34,637 nucleotides of DNA from UBA4416 sp031539425 (GCA_031539425.1 JAVKLI010000101.1:1-34637), one strand, 5' to 3'; positions 24,583 through 32,801 are shown, counted from the stretch's first letter. Notes: generated from the sequence alone by a model not told the origin. Numbers and translations: made by a program.

Positions 24583-27172
24583 TCTTAAATACAAACTGCT
24601 TATCTATACAAGTAATTTCAATGGTTTTGTTTTTATCAATTTTATTGGCCAATATTTGTTTTGATAGTTCGTTTAAAATATGCTTTTGAATGGCTCTTTT
24701 TATAGGCCTAGCGCCATATTGTGGGTCGTAAGCTAATTCTGATAACCACTCTGTAGCTTTATTTTTTATTAATAGTGTAATGCCTTGTTGGTTTAGTTGA
24801 CTTGTTATTGCTTGTACCTGAAGGTTTACAATTTGATACACGTAATCTCTATTGAGCTGTTCAAACATAATAATCTCGTCTATTCTGTTTAAAAACTCTG
24901 GTCTTACAGTTTGTTTTAATAAATTTAAAACCTCCATTTTTGTTTTTGCAAGTGCATCATCACTTTGTTGTTCGTTGTAATTACCTAGGTTTTGTTGAAT
25001 AATATGTGAACCAATATTTGACGTCATAATGATGATGGTATTTTTAAAATTAACGGTGCGTCCTTTATTATCAGTCAATCTACCTTCATCGAGTAGCTGC
25101 AGTAAAATATTAAACACATCGGGGTGTGCTTTTTCAAATTCATCAAGCAACACAATAGAGTAGGGTTTTCGACGCACAGCTTCGGTTAATTGCCCACCAT
25201 CATCAAAGCCTACATAACCTGGAGGAGAGCCTATGAGTTTACTTACTGTATGGCGTTCTTGGTATTCGCTCATATCTATGCGGGTAATAGCTTGTTCGTT
25301 ATTAAATAAAAATTCGGCTAATGATTTGGCAAGTTCTGTTTTTCCAACACCTGTAGTACCTAAAAATAAAAATGAACCTATTGGTTTTTTAGAATCTTGT
25401 AATCCCGCTTTGCTGCGCCTAACAGCATCTGAAATTGCAGCAATAGCTTGTGCTTGACCAACCACTCGTTTTGATAGTTCTTCTTCTAGGTGTAACAGTT
25501 TTTCTTTTTCACTTTGTAGCATTTTAGATACTGGAATTTGTGTCCATACAGAAATAACATCTGCTATTTCTTCACGCCCCACTTCTTCTTTTATTAATTG
25601 ATTACCTAATTGCTTTGATTCGTTTAATTGTTGTTCGAGTTTTAAAAGTTCGGCTTCTGTTTCTTTTATTTTACCATAACGTATTTCGGCTACTTTACCA
25701 TAATCTCCAAGTCTTTCATAATTGTTAGCTTCAAATTTTAAGGTTTCAATATTGCTTTTTAACTTTTGTATTTTTTCTACTATTTCTTTTTCACTTTGCC
25801 ATTTTGAGGTGAGGGCTCTGCATTGGTCTTGCAATTCAGCTAATTCAGCATTTATGTCTGATACTTTTTGAGTTTCATTTTCACGTTTCATAGCTTCACG
25901 CTCTATTTCTAGGTGCATCATTTTACGTTGCATTTCATCTATTTCTATAGGCATAGAGTTTATTTGCATTCGTAGTTTGGAGGCTGCTTCGTCCATTAAA
26001 TCAATGGCTTTATCGGGTAAAAAACGGTCGGATATATAACGTTGTGATAACTCTACCGAGGCAATGATGGCTTCATCTTTTATGCGTACTTTGTGATGAG
26101 CCTCGTATTTTTCTTTTATGCCTCGTAAAATAGAAATGGCATCTTCTTCGCTAGGTTCATCAACCAATACTTTTTGAAAACGTCTTTCTAAGGCTTTATC
26201 TTTTTCAAAATATTTTTGAAATTCATTTAATGTAGTAGCTCCTACAGCTCTTAATTCGCCACGTGCTAGGGCTGGCTTTAAAATGTTAGCAGCGTCCATA
26301 GCACTTTTGCCGCTACTCCCAGCACCTATAAGGGTGTGTATTTCATCTATAAATAAAATAACATCACCATCGCTTTTAATTACTTCGTTTATTACGGCTT
26401 TTAAACGCTCTTCAAATTCGCCTTTGTATTTGGCTCCAGCAATTAAGGCAGCCATATCTAATGAATAGATTTGTTTCTCTTTTATGTTTTCTGGTACATC
26501 GCCTTGATTGATTCTGTGCGCTAAACCTTCTGCTATAGCTGTTTTTCCAACCCCTGGCTCACCAACTAAAATGGGGTTATTTTTGGTACGTCGAGATAAA
26601 ATTTGTAACACTCGTCGTATTTCTTCATCACGGCCTATTACAGGATCTAACTTACCACTGCGGGCTTTTTCGTTAAGATTAATAGCATATTTGGCTAATG
26701 AATTATAGTTTGTTTCGGCGTTTTGAGAATGTACTTTATGTCCTTTACGTAATTCTAAAATTACTTTTTGTAATAATTTTTCTGTTAGTCCACTTTCTTT
26801 TAAAAGTTTAGAAAGTCCGTCATTACTATCAAACATAGCCAACCATAAATGTTCTATGGTAACATATTCGTCTTTAAAATCAGAAGCTAGTTTAGATGCT
26901 TTGGCAATGGTTTGGCTTAAATTATTTGATACATAGGGCTGTGCGCCTGATACCTTTGGATATGATTTGATGATAGTTTGAATTTTATCTAAAAATGTTG
27001 TTGTGTCAATTTCAAACTTTTTTAAAATAAAATTAAACGTGTGTTCATCTACCTTATGAATAGCGGCTAACACATGTGCGTTTTCAATAGCTTGTTGCCC
27101 CAACTGCAATACCTGCTGATGGGCTTTTTGTATGGATTCTTGAGCTTTAATGGTTAATTTGTCTAAATTCAT
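24575..27172 (-). CDS. clpB: ATP-dependent disaggregase ClpB
   Basis: A hexameric AAA+ chaperone that, with DnaK, pulls proteins out of aggregates after heat stress. In the roughly 865-residue protein: the N-terminal Clp repeat domain (about 1-145), the first AAA+ domain with Walker A GEPGVGKT (204-211) and Walker B VILFIDEIHTL, the long coiled-coil middle domain specific to ClpB (about 390-530), and the second AAA+ domain with GTTGVGKT (605-612), Walker B VLLDEFEKAH and sensor-2 GARPIKRAI. I start it at the ATG at 27172 (MNLDKLTIKAQES), as in homologues; a longer version from a TTG at 27181 adds only three residues. It has no tripeptide for ClpP docking. Single-gene unit. Confidence 0.97.
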   Translation of the reverse strand: MNLDKLTIKAQESIQKAHQQVLQLGQQAIENAHVLAAIHKVDEHTFNFILKKFEIDTTTFLDKIQTIIKSYPKVSGAQPYVSNNLSQTIAKASKLASDFKDEYVTIEHLWLAMFDSNDGLSKLLKESGLTEKLLQKVILELRKGHKVHSQNAETNYNSLAKYAINLNEKARSGKLDPVIGRDEEIRRVLQILSRRTKNNPILVGEPGVGKTAIAEGLAHRINQGDVPENIKEKQIYSLDMAALIAGAKYKGEFEERLKAVINEVIKSDGDVILFIDEIHTLIGAGSSGKSAMDAANILKPALARGELRAVGATTLNEFQKYFEKDKALERRFQKVLVDEPSEEDAISILRGIKEKYEAHHKVRIKDEAIIASVELSQRYISDRFLPDKAIDLMDEAASKLRMQINSMPIEIDEMQRKMMHLEIEREAMKRENETQKVSDINAELAELQDQCRALTSKWQSEKEIVEKIQKLKSNIETLKFEANNYERLGDYGKVAEIRYGKIKETEAELLKLEQQLNESKQLGNQLIKEEVGREEIADVISVWTQIPVSKMLQSEKEKLLHLEEELSKRVVGQAQAIAAISDAVRRSKAGLQDSKKPIGSFLFLGTTGVGKTELAKSLAEFLFNNEQAITRIDMSEYQERHTVSKLIGSPPGYVGFDDGGQLTEAVRRKPYSIVLLDEFEKAHPDVFNILLQLLDEGRLTDNKGRTVNFKNTIIIMTSNIGSHIIQQNLGNYNEQQSDDALAKTKMEVLNLLKQTVRPEFLNRIDEIIMFEQLNRDYVYQIVNLQVQAITSQLNQQGITLLIKNKATEWLSELAYDPQYGARPIKRAIQKHILNELSKQILANKIDKNKTIEITCIDKQFVFKNE

Positions 27173-27343
27173 AGGAATCAATTTATTTACATTTGTTTTA
27201 GCAAATGCTATTCCAAAGTAAATTTATAACTATAATTTACGACATTTTGACAGCATGAATTAACTTGTAATTTTTAAATAAATTTTAGAAATAAAATTAA
27301 CTTAATATCCGAAAGTCTTAGATGATTAATTTGTTTAAAAGGT

Positions 27344-28459
27344 TTAGTTAGTATTTTGTAATACTTCGCTGTATAACTTTTCGTAAAGTGGTAATACTAC
27401 ATTTATATCAAATTTTTTTGAGTGTTCAATGGCATTTTTTTTAAACTTTTCTTGATGTATGTTGTTACCAAGTAAATAAATAGCTTTGTTAGCCATTTCA
27501 TTTATATCACCTACATTACAAGTATATCCGGTTAGTCCATTGATGTTTACTTCCGGTATTCCACCTGTATTGCTTGAAATAACAGGTACGCCCATCGCTA
27601 ATGATTCAAGTGCTGCTAAGCCAAAACTTTCTGTTTCAGATGGTAATAAGAACAAATCTGCTCTTGATAGCATATTTATTGGGTTAATTAGTTTGCCTAA
27701 AAAAACAACTTTATTCATGATGTTCAAATCTCTACAAAGCTTTTCTGCATTATCCCTTTCAGGACCATCGCCAATTAATATCAATTTAGATGTAATTTTT
27801 TGTTGTACTTTATAAAACACAGCAATTACATCATCTATTCGTTTTACTTTTCTAAAATTTGAAATATGAATTAAAGTTTTAGAGCCATCGCTGTTTAGTT
27901 TATCAGTATTTAATGGGTAATCGCTTATATTAATAAAATTTGGAATAACCTCTATATGCTTATTTAAATTAAACATTTTTAATGTTTCATTTTTTAAACT
28001 TTCAGATACAGCAGTAATTTTGTTGCTTTGTTGTAATGAAAAATTGATGATAGTTTCAAAACTTGGATGCTGTCCAATTAATGTAATATCAGTACCATGG
28101 AGTGTGGTAATAAATGGTAAATACACATTTTTTGTTTTCAAAATTTGTTGCGACATGTAGGCTACCGAAGCGTGCGGAATTGCGTAGTGTACGTGTAATA
28201 AATCTAATTTTTCAAATAACACTACATCAACAATTTTGCTTGTAAGGGCACTTTCTATTGGTTGGTATTCAAATAGGGGGTAATTACTAACACTTACTTC
28301 ATGAAAAAAAATATTGTCATTAAATTCATTTAATCTAAAGGGTTGTGCATAAGAGATAAAATGAACTTTATGTCCTTTTTTAGCTAAGGCAATTCCTAAT
28401 TCAGTTGCTACAACGCCGCTACCACCAAAGGTAGGGTAGCATAAAATACCAATATTCAT
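27344..28459 (-). CDS. bshA: N-acetyl-alpha-D-glucosaminyl L-malate synthase BshA
   Basis: A GT4-family glycosyltransferase catalysing the first step of bacillithiol synthesis: UDP-GlcNAc plus L-malate gives GlcNAc-malate. Seen: MNIGILCYPTFGGSGVVATELG at the N-terminus (nucleotide-sugar loop and the GGSG typical of BshA), LLHVHYAIPHA, TTLHGTDITLIG, NFRKVKRIDDVI, LIGDGPER, and the GT4 E-x7-E motif in LPSETESFGLAALE, then GVPVISSNTGGIPE. The chosen Met at 28459 gives the start seen in Bacteroidota homologues and follows the previous stop by 4 bases; an upstream in-frame ATG at 28474 would add MNFKK and overlap that stop. Other bacillithiol genes (bshB, bshC) are not in the window. It is the last gene of the ispF operon. 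Confidence 0.92.
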   Translation of the reverse strand: MNIGILCYPTFGGSGVVATELGIALAKKGHKVHFISYAQPFRLNEFNDNIFFHEVSVSNYPLFEYQPIESALTSKIVDVVLFEKLDLLHVHYAIPHASVAYMSQQILKTKNVYLPFITTLHGTDITLIGQHPSFETIINFSLQQSNKITAVSESLKNETLKMFNLNKHIEVIPNFINISDYPLNTDKLNSDGSKTLIHISNFRKVKRIDDVIAVFYKVQQKITSKLILIGDGPERDNAEKLCRDLNIMNKVVFLGKLINPINMLSRADLFLLPSETESFGLAALESLAMGVPVISSNTGGIPEVNINGLTGYTCNVGDINEMANKAIYLLGNNIHQEKFKKNAIEHSKKFDINVVLPLYEKLYSEVLQNTN

Positions 28460-28463
28460 TTTT

Positions 28464-28748
28464 TTAAAATTCATTTAAACTCCATGCTTCTGGCTTTTCG
28501 TTAAACCAAATTTTGGTTTTTCCCCACACTAATTTAAACAATTCTGAATGCCTGTATTTTTCTAAATAATCGCTATGCTCCCAAGTACTTATTGTAAAAT
28601 AAGTGTTTTCGTTATGCGTATCTTGCATAAGCTGTAAGCTTATGCAACCTTCTACTGAAGCAATGTCTGAGCGTTTTAATAAAAATAAATCTTTAAAAAT
28701 TTTAACACCTTCTGGTTTAAAATTCATTTTAACAATTCGAGTAATCAT
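28464..28748 (-). CDS. ABM-fold (antibiotic biosynthesis monooxygenase-like) small protein
   Basis: A 94-residue ferredoxin-like alpha/beta protein resembling the ABM family: MITRIVKMNFKPEGVKIF at the first strand and helix, VEGCISLQLMQD, TYFTISTWEHSDYLEKYRHSELF, and a Trp-rich end. In this family YHSEHF-like helices and WE motifs are typical, and members include heme-degrading and quinol monooxygenases, but many are of unknown role. Here the function cannot be assigned. Its ATG overlaps the TGA of the preceding gene (ATGA), so translation is coupled, and bshA follows directly. Residues known for heme binding in IsdG-type proteins are not evident. Confidence 0.75.
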   Translation of the reverse strand: MITRIVKMNFKPEGVKIFKDLFLLKRSDIASVEGCISLQLMQDTHNENTYFTISTWEHSDYLEKYRHSELFKLVWGKTKIWFNEKPEAWSLNEF

Positions 28749-29566
28749 ATGATGTCAATATTTATAGTGTCTATTTTATATTTTTCTAAATTCATGCGAT
28801 TTGATTTATTGTGTGTTAAAATGAGAGTGTTTAGAGGCTGACCGCATGAGCCAATTTCTAATAAATTTTGAGCATTAAAAAAACAAATTACATCACCCAA
28901 TTTGGCATCATTAAATGAATTGCTTAATTGATTTATTTTACAAAACGGTAATTGTATTTCAAATGATTTTTGCCCCACCATTTTATTAAATATATCTTTT
29001 GTAATGTTTGTAATGATGTTACCAAATTCATCTTCGTATATAATAACACCGCTTATTTTATATTCTGAAACTGATAATGTTAATTCAAATAAATTAACAT
29101 AGTTGGTTATTTTTTTTCCAATATTAGAGAGTGGTTCGCCGGTTACAATTTTTTGAACGATGCTAGGGTATAGGTCTCTCAAATAAAATGAATTATTATA
29201 GGGTGTATCAATCAAAAATACCTCATCGTTAAAATGTCTATCTAATAATGAAAACAAGCCATTATTAGGGGCTATAATAATTTGATTTTGAAATGTACTG
29301 ATTAAAAATTGTGAATTAAAAATAGGTGTTTGTTCAGTATTAATAGTTAATAGTGATATAGCAAAAAGATGGATTGTACCATTGGGAAAATAGGGGATTG
29401 CAGCCTTTAAAGCATACCCCCCCTTGCTATGTTCATGTTTACTAACATTGCATGATACGTCAATAATATTAATGTTGGGGTTAGCTTCAAATAATTTGCC
29501 TTTAACCATGGCTAAATAAGGATCTTGGTAGCCTAAGTCGCATGTAATTGTTACAATTTGAGCCAT
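28745..29566 (-). CDS. SAM-hydroxide adenosyltransferase (DUF62) homologue
   Basis: A 273-residue member of the family that hydrolyses S-adenosylmethionine to adenosine and methionine, and that includes the fluorinase/chlorinase enzymes. Seen: VTITCDLGYQDPYLAMVKGKL (family TTDFGxxDxYVGxMKG), FPNGTIHLF, APNNGLFSLLD, and GVIIYEDEFGNIITNIT in the C-terminal domain. The typical VDPGVGTxRR stretch after the GT(I/V)H motif, which supplies Asp and Arg of the catalytic triad, is missing: the sequence there is AISLLTINTEQTPIF. The HGRDxFAP region with the His reads YLRDLYPSI instead. Membership is clear, activity is not. It contains a run of seven G in the coding strand. It overlaps the next gene by 4 bases and lies 28 bases after ispF. 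Confidence 0.85.
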   Translation of the reverse strand: MAQIVTITCDLGYQDPYLAMVKGKLFEANPNINIIDVSCNVSKHEHSKGGYALKAAIPYFPNGTIHLFAISLLTINTEQTPIFNSQFLISTFQNQIIIAPNNGLFSLLDRHFNDEVFLIDTPYNNSFYLRDLYPSIVQKIVTGEPLSNIGKKITNYVNLFELTLSVSEYKISGVIIYEDEFGNIITNITKDIFNKMVGQKSFEIQLPFCKINQLSNSFNDAKLGDVICFFNAQNLLEIGSCGQPLNTLILTHNKSNRMNLEKYKIDTINIDII

Positions 29567-29594
29567 TAGTGTTTTTAGTACTTAATTGATAAAA

Positions 29595-30068
29595 TTATTT
29601 TTTAAAAATTAATGCTACAGCATGGGCATTAATTCCATTGCCTGCCCCCACGTAGCCAAGTTTTTCATTAGTTGTAGCTTTTATTGAAATGTCATTTGTA
29701 CTTACATTTAAAATTGGAGCTAACACCTCTTGCATTTTTAAAATATGAGGGTTTATTTTTGGTGCTTCTAAACATATTGTAGAATCAATGTTTCCAACTT
29801 TATATCCATTAGCATCAAGTAAATTTATTACTTCATGTAATAATATTTTACTATCTATATTTTTATATTTTGGATTAGTATTTGGAAAATGATAACCAAT
29901 ATCTCGAAGATTGGCAGCTCCTAATAAGGCATCGCAAATGGCATGAATTAATACATCTGCATCACTGTGCCCATCGGCTCCTTTTTCAAATTCAATTTTA
30001 ATGCCACCTATAAATAAATCTTTACCAAATACCAAAGGGTGCACATCAAATCCAAAACCTATACGCAT
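29595..30068 (-). CDS. ispF: 2-C-methyl-D-erythritol 2,4-cyclodiphosphate synthase IspF
   Basis: This is the fifth step of the non-mevalonate isoprenoid pathway, releasing CMP to form the cyclic diphosphate. The 157 residues are a normal length. Zinc ligands Asp8 and His10 in FDVHPL and His42 in ADVLIHA are present, with the GHSDADVLIHA loop (33-43), GDIGxHFP-like region (RDIGYHFPNTNP) and the C-terminal IKATTNEKLGYVGAGNGINAHAVALI, all family hallmarks. It is the first gene of an operon with the SAM-hydroxide adenosyltransferase homologue, the ABM-fold gene and bshA. Confidence 0.97.
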   Translation of the reverse strand: MRIGFGFDVHPLVFGKDLFIGGIKIEFEKGADGHSDADVLIHAICDALLGAANLRDIGYHFPNTNPKYKNIDSKILLHEVINLLDANGYKVGNIDSTICLEAPKINPHILKMQEVLAPILNVSTNDISIKATTNEKLGYVGAGNGINAHAVALIFKK

Positions 30069-30211
30069 AATGAGTTATAATTAAAGTTATTTTGTCAAAA
30101 ATACATTTTATTCAACACCAATTTTAGATTTACCTAAACCACCCATCATTAAAAGTTATTCAAAAACCAATCAAATTAACCAAATACACATCTTACTTAT
30201 TTCAATTTTAT

Positions 30212-30219
30212 TAGCTTTG
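30212..30219 (+). promoter_or_regulatory. -7 box for the ABC-F gene
   Basis: TAGCTTTG matches TAnnTTTG exactly and ends 19 bases before the ATG at 30239. The divergent ispF start is 170 bases away, so this gap should hold promoters in both directions. Confidence 0.5.
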
Positions 30220-30238
30220 CGGTCTTATTTTTTTTTTC

Positions 30239-31849
30239 ATGATTACAGTTTCTAATGTTAGTTTGCAGTATGGCAAACGTATTTTGTTTGATGAAGTAAA
30301 CGTTAAGTTTACCCCTGGTAATTGTTACGGAATTATTGGTGCTAATGGCGCTGGTAAATCTACCTTTATGAAAATACTATCCAGCGAAATAGAAGCAAAT
30401 AAAGGACAAATAAATATTCTTCCTGGTTTGCGAATGAGTGTTTTAAAGCAAAATCACTTTGAATTTGATGAGTTTACAGTAATTGATACTGTAATGATGG
30501 GAAATAAAAAATTATTTAAATTGCTAAAAGAAAAAGAAGCTATCTACGCAAAGGCTGATTTTAGTGATGCTGATGGCATTAAAGCGGCAGAATTAGAAGC
30601 CGAATTTACTGAAATAAATGGATGGGATGCCGAAAGTGATGCAGCAAATTTACTTACTAGTCTAGGTATTTCGGTTGATTTGCATAGCACATTAATGAAG
30701 AATATTAATGGAAAAGATAAAGTTAAAGTATTATTAACACAGGCTTTGTATGGCAACCCTGATATTTTATTATTAGATGAACCTACAAACGATTTAGACG
30801 TTGAAACTATTACGTGGCTCGAAAACTTTTTAGCCGAATTTGAAAACACAGTAATTGTAATAAGTCACGACAGACACTTTTTAGATGCCGTATGTACGCA
30901 TACTTGTGATATTGATTTTGGAAAACTAACAGTTTATACTGGCAATTATAGCTTTTGGTACCACATGAGTCAATTGGCATTAAAACAAAAGTCAGATGCC
31001 AATAAAAAATTAGAAGATAAACGAACCGAACTTCAAGATTTTGTGCGCCGCTTTAGTGCCAATGCCAGCAAGTCGCGCCAAGCAACTTCACGTAAAAAAT
31101 TGTTAGATAAATTGGTGATAGACGAAATTCCGCCAAGTACACGTAAATACCCTGGCGTGATATTTAAACCCGAAAGAGAAGTTGGAGATCAAATATTACA
31201 TATTGAAAATTTATCAAAATCAATAAATGGTACAACACTTTTTTCAAATATTACCATTAATGTAATGAAGGGCGATAAAATAGCCATTATTGCAAAAAAT
31301 CATATTGCTATCAGTGCTTTTTTTGAATGTATTAATGAATTATCAACGCCAGATAGTGGCACTTTTCAGTACGGAACTACCATCTCTAAAGCTTATTTAC
31401 CAAATGATAATTCGGAATATTTTAAAAGCAATTATAATTTAATAGACTGGTTAAGTCATTACTCTCAAAATAAAGATGAAAGTTTTGTGCGTGGCTTTTT
31501 AGGTAAAATGTTATTTAGCGGCGAAGAGGTTTTAAAAAAATGTAACGTATTATCGGGTGGCGAAAAAGTGCGATGCATGATAAGCAGAATGATGTTATCA
31601 AACCCCAATATGCTCATGATGGATGAACCAACCAATCATTTAGATTTAGAAAGTATTATTTCAATAAACGAAGCCTTGCAAAATTTTCCAGGCATTGTAA
31701 TGTTTGCCAGTCATGATCATGAACTTATGCAAACCGTAGCTAATAGAATTATAGAGCTAACCCCAAAAGGTATTATAGACAAGCGATGCACCTACGATGA
31801 ATTTTTAGTTAATCCATCGGTTATTGAACAACGTCAAAAGTGGTATTAA
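30239..31849 (+). CDS. ABC-F ATPase (YbiT-like) with one degenerate ATP site
   Basis: A 536-residue soluble protein with two ABC domains joined by a linker rich in charged residues (about 240-310), as in ABC-F translation factors that act on ribosomes. Domain 1 has a good Walker A GANGAGKS (34-41), Walker B LLLDEPTND (177-185) and H-loop SHDRH, but its signature reads INGKDK (156-161) instead of LSGGEK. Domain 2 has a good signature LSGGEK (438-443) and Walker B MMDEPTNHLD, but its Walker A position reads IIAKNHIAISAF (350-361), without the GxxGxGKS/T. ATP sites form between domains, so one complete site and one dead site are expected. It lies 11 bases before the Nfu-type gene. Confidence 0.88.
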   Translation: MITVSNVSLQYGKRILFDEVNVKFTPGNCYGIIGANGAGKSTFMKILSSEIEANKGQINILPGLRMSVLKQNHFEFDEFTVIDTVMMGNKKLFKLLKEKEAIYAKADFSDADGIKAAELEAEFTEINGWDAESDAANLLTSLGISVDLHSTLMKNINGKDKVKVLLTQALYGNPDILLLDEPTNDLDVETITWLENFLAEFENTVIVISHDRHFLDAVCTHTCDIDFGKLTVYTGNYSFWYHMSQLALKQKSDANKKLEDKRTELQDFVRRFSANASKSRQATSRKKLLDKLVIDEIPPSTRKYPGVIFKPEREVGDQILHIENLSKSINGTTLFSNITINVMKGDKIAIIAKNHIAISAFFECINELSTPDSGTFQYGTTISKAYLPNDNSEYFKSNYNLIDWLSHYSQNKDESFVRGFLGKMLFSGEEVLKKCNVLSGGEKVRCMISRMMLSNPNMLMMDEPTNHLDLESIISINEALQNFPGIVMFASHDHELMQTVANRIIELTPKGIIDKRCTYDEFLVNPSVIEQRQKWY

Positions 31850-31860
31850 AGTAAAACAAT

Positions 31861-32484
31861 ATGAATCAAGAAATTCCATATACAATATATTCAGAAGCTA
31901 CACCAAACCCAGCTGCTATTAAATTTGTAAGTAATAAATTATTAATAACTGAGCATGGTGCCAGTGCCGAATACACAAGCGTAGAACAAACATTAACAGC
32001 ACCAATAGCGAAACATTTGTTTCAGTTTCCATTTATAAAATCAATATTTATTACCAGTAATTTTATAACCATTACCAAAGCTGATTTTATTAGCTGGGAT
32101 GATATTTTAATAGAATTAAGATCGGAAATTGTAAATTATTTAAATGCCAAAAAATTAATAATTACAGCCCTCCCAAAACAAGAGGTAGCGGTAGACAATT
32201 CATTTTCTGAATTTAAAACAGTAAACACACAGCATGTATCTCCTCAAAATGAAATTGAAACAAAAATTATAGAAATTTTAGATGAGTATATTCGCCCAGC
32301 TGTTGAAAATGATGGCGGTTTGATTACCTTTAAAAGCTTTACAAGCGGTGTAGTTACAGTACAAATGAGAGGCTCTTGTAGTAGCTGCCCTAGCAGTACT
32401 GTTACGTTAAAATCAGGTATAGAAGGCTTATTAAAACGCTTATTGCCAAATGATGTTAAGGAAGTTATTAGCGAAGCGGTTTAA
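31861..32484 (+). CDS. Nfu-type Fe-S cluster scaffold/carrier
   Basis: A 207-residue protein with an N-terminal Nfu_N domain (about 5-95: YTIYSEATPNPAAIKFV) and a C-terminal NifU-like domain (about 130-207: IIEILDEYIRPAVENDGGLI and the CxxC at Cys173/Cys176 in GSCSSCPSS) that binds and passes a [4Fe-4S] cluster to apo-proteins. The domain order is the same as in mitochondrial and bacterial Nfu. It starts 11 bases after the ABC-F gene and probably shares its transcript. It is the last housekeeping gene before the accessory region. Confidence 0.9.
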   Translation: MNQEIPYTIYSEATPNPAAIKFVSNKLLITEHGASAEYTSVEQTLTAPIAKHLFQFPFIKSIFITSNFITITKADFISWDDILIELRSEIVNYLNAKKLIITALPKQEVAVDNSFSEFKTVNTQHVSPQNEIETKIIEILDEYIRPAVENDGGLITFKSFTSGVVTVQMRGSCSSCPSSTVTLKSGIEGLLKRLLPNDVKEVISEAV

Positions 32485-32563
32485 TATAAGTTGTTTTATC
32501 ACAATTTCTCTGCTGACTTGAAAAAATATCACTTCTTGGGAAGAGAAAAACGAACGCCCAACA

Positions 32564-32677
32564 AGGGTTTTGCGAAATTGGGGCTGAAGTTCCTTAACCG
32601 AACATTTGGAATTTTTACGTACATTAGCCCTAGGCTGAAACTTATTGCATTTTAAACCCCAACTTCGCAAAGCCCCG
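32564..32677. repeat. Structured inverted repeat, attC-like on one side
   Basis: The arm 32566-32584 (GGGTTTTGCGAAATTGGGG) pairs with 32657-32675 over 19 positions, with one A-C mismatch and one G-T wobble; the loop is 72 bases and includes the dyad AGCCCTAGGCT. Just upstream, GCCCAAC (32557-32563) fits the attC simple-site form RYYYAAC. I see no matching GTTRRRY at the far side. Base composition is richer in G+C than the neighbouring genes. This stretch, with the 9-base direct repeat AAGACCTTG (32702-32710 and 32719-32727), fills the gap between the Nfu gene and the restriction-modification locus. Confidence 0.55.
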
Positions 32678-32751
32678 AAACCTTACCTGCAAGCTTTCCG
32701 GAAGACCTTGCTTCGACTAAGACCTTGTTAATGAAAAAAATAAAAAAATAT

Positions 32752-32781
32752 TTTGGTATTTAATAAATTAGACTAATTTTG
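32752..32781 (+). promoter_or_regulatory. Promoter of the HTH regulator / methyltransferase operon
   Basis: A -33 TTTG (32752-32755) and a -7 TAATTTTG (32774-32781) are 18 bases apart, a good Bacteroidota promoter. The -7 box ends 19 bases before the ATG at 32801, so the leader would be only about 12-15 bases. The -7 box is enclosed by the dyad described separately. Confidence 0.7.
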
Positions 32782-32801
32782 TCTAAACAGTAGCTGTCTA
32801 A
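32768..32801 (+). promoter_or_regulatory. Two tandem dyads, likely operators of the HTH protein
   Basis: Dyad 1 is TTAGAC-N7-GTCTAA (32768-32786), perfect, around the -7 box. Dyad 2 is CTAAAC-N7-GTCTAA (32783-32801), with two mismatches in its left arm; its right arm is identical to that of dyad 1 and includes the A of the start codon. The two share spacing (7 bases) and are 15 bases apart centre to centre. A dimer bound here would block its own promoter. Confidence 0.6.

Noticed and set aside
27173..27181. TTG start giving ClpB three extra residues
   Set aside because: The ATG at 27172 gives the start seen in ClpB homologues (MNLDKLTIKAQES).
32440..32670. Minus-strand 76-residue frame over the structured repeat
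   Set aside because: It runs across the inverted repeat and into the end of the Nfu gene, has no family resemblance and no promoter.
32557..32677. Complete integron attC site
   Set aside because: Only one side has a RYYYAAC site; no GTTRRRY partner is found and no integrase gene is in the window.
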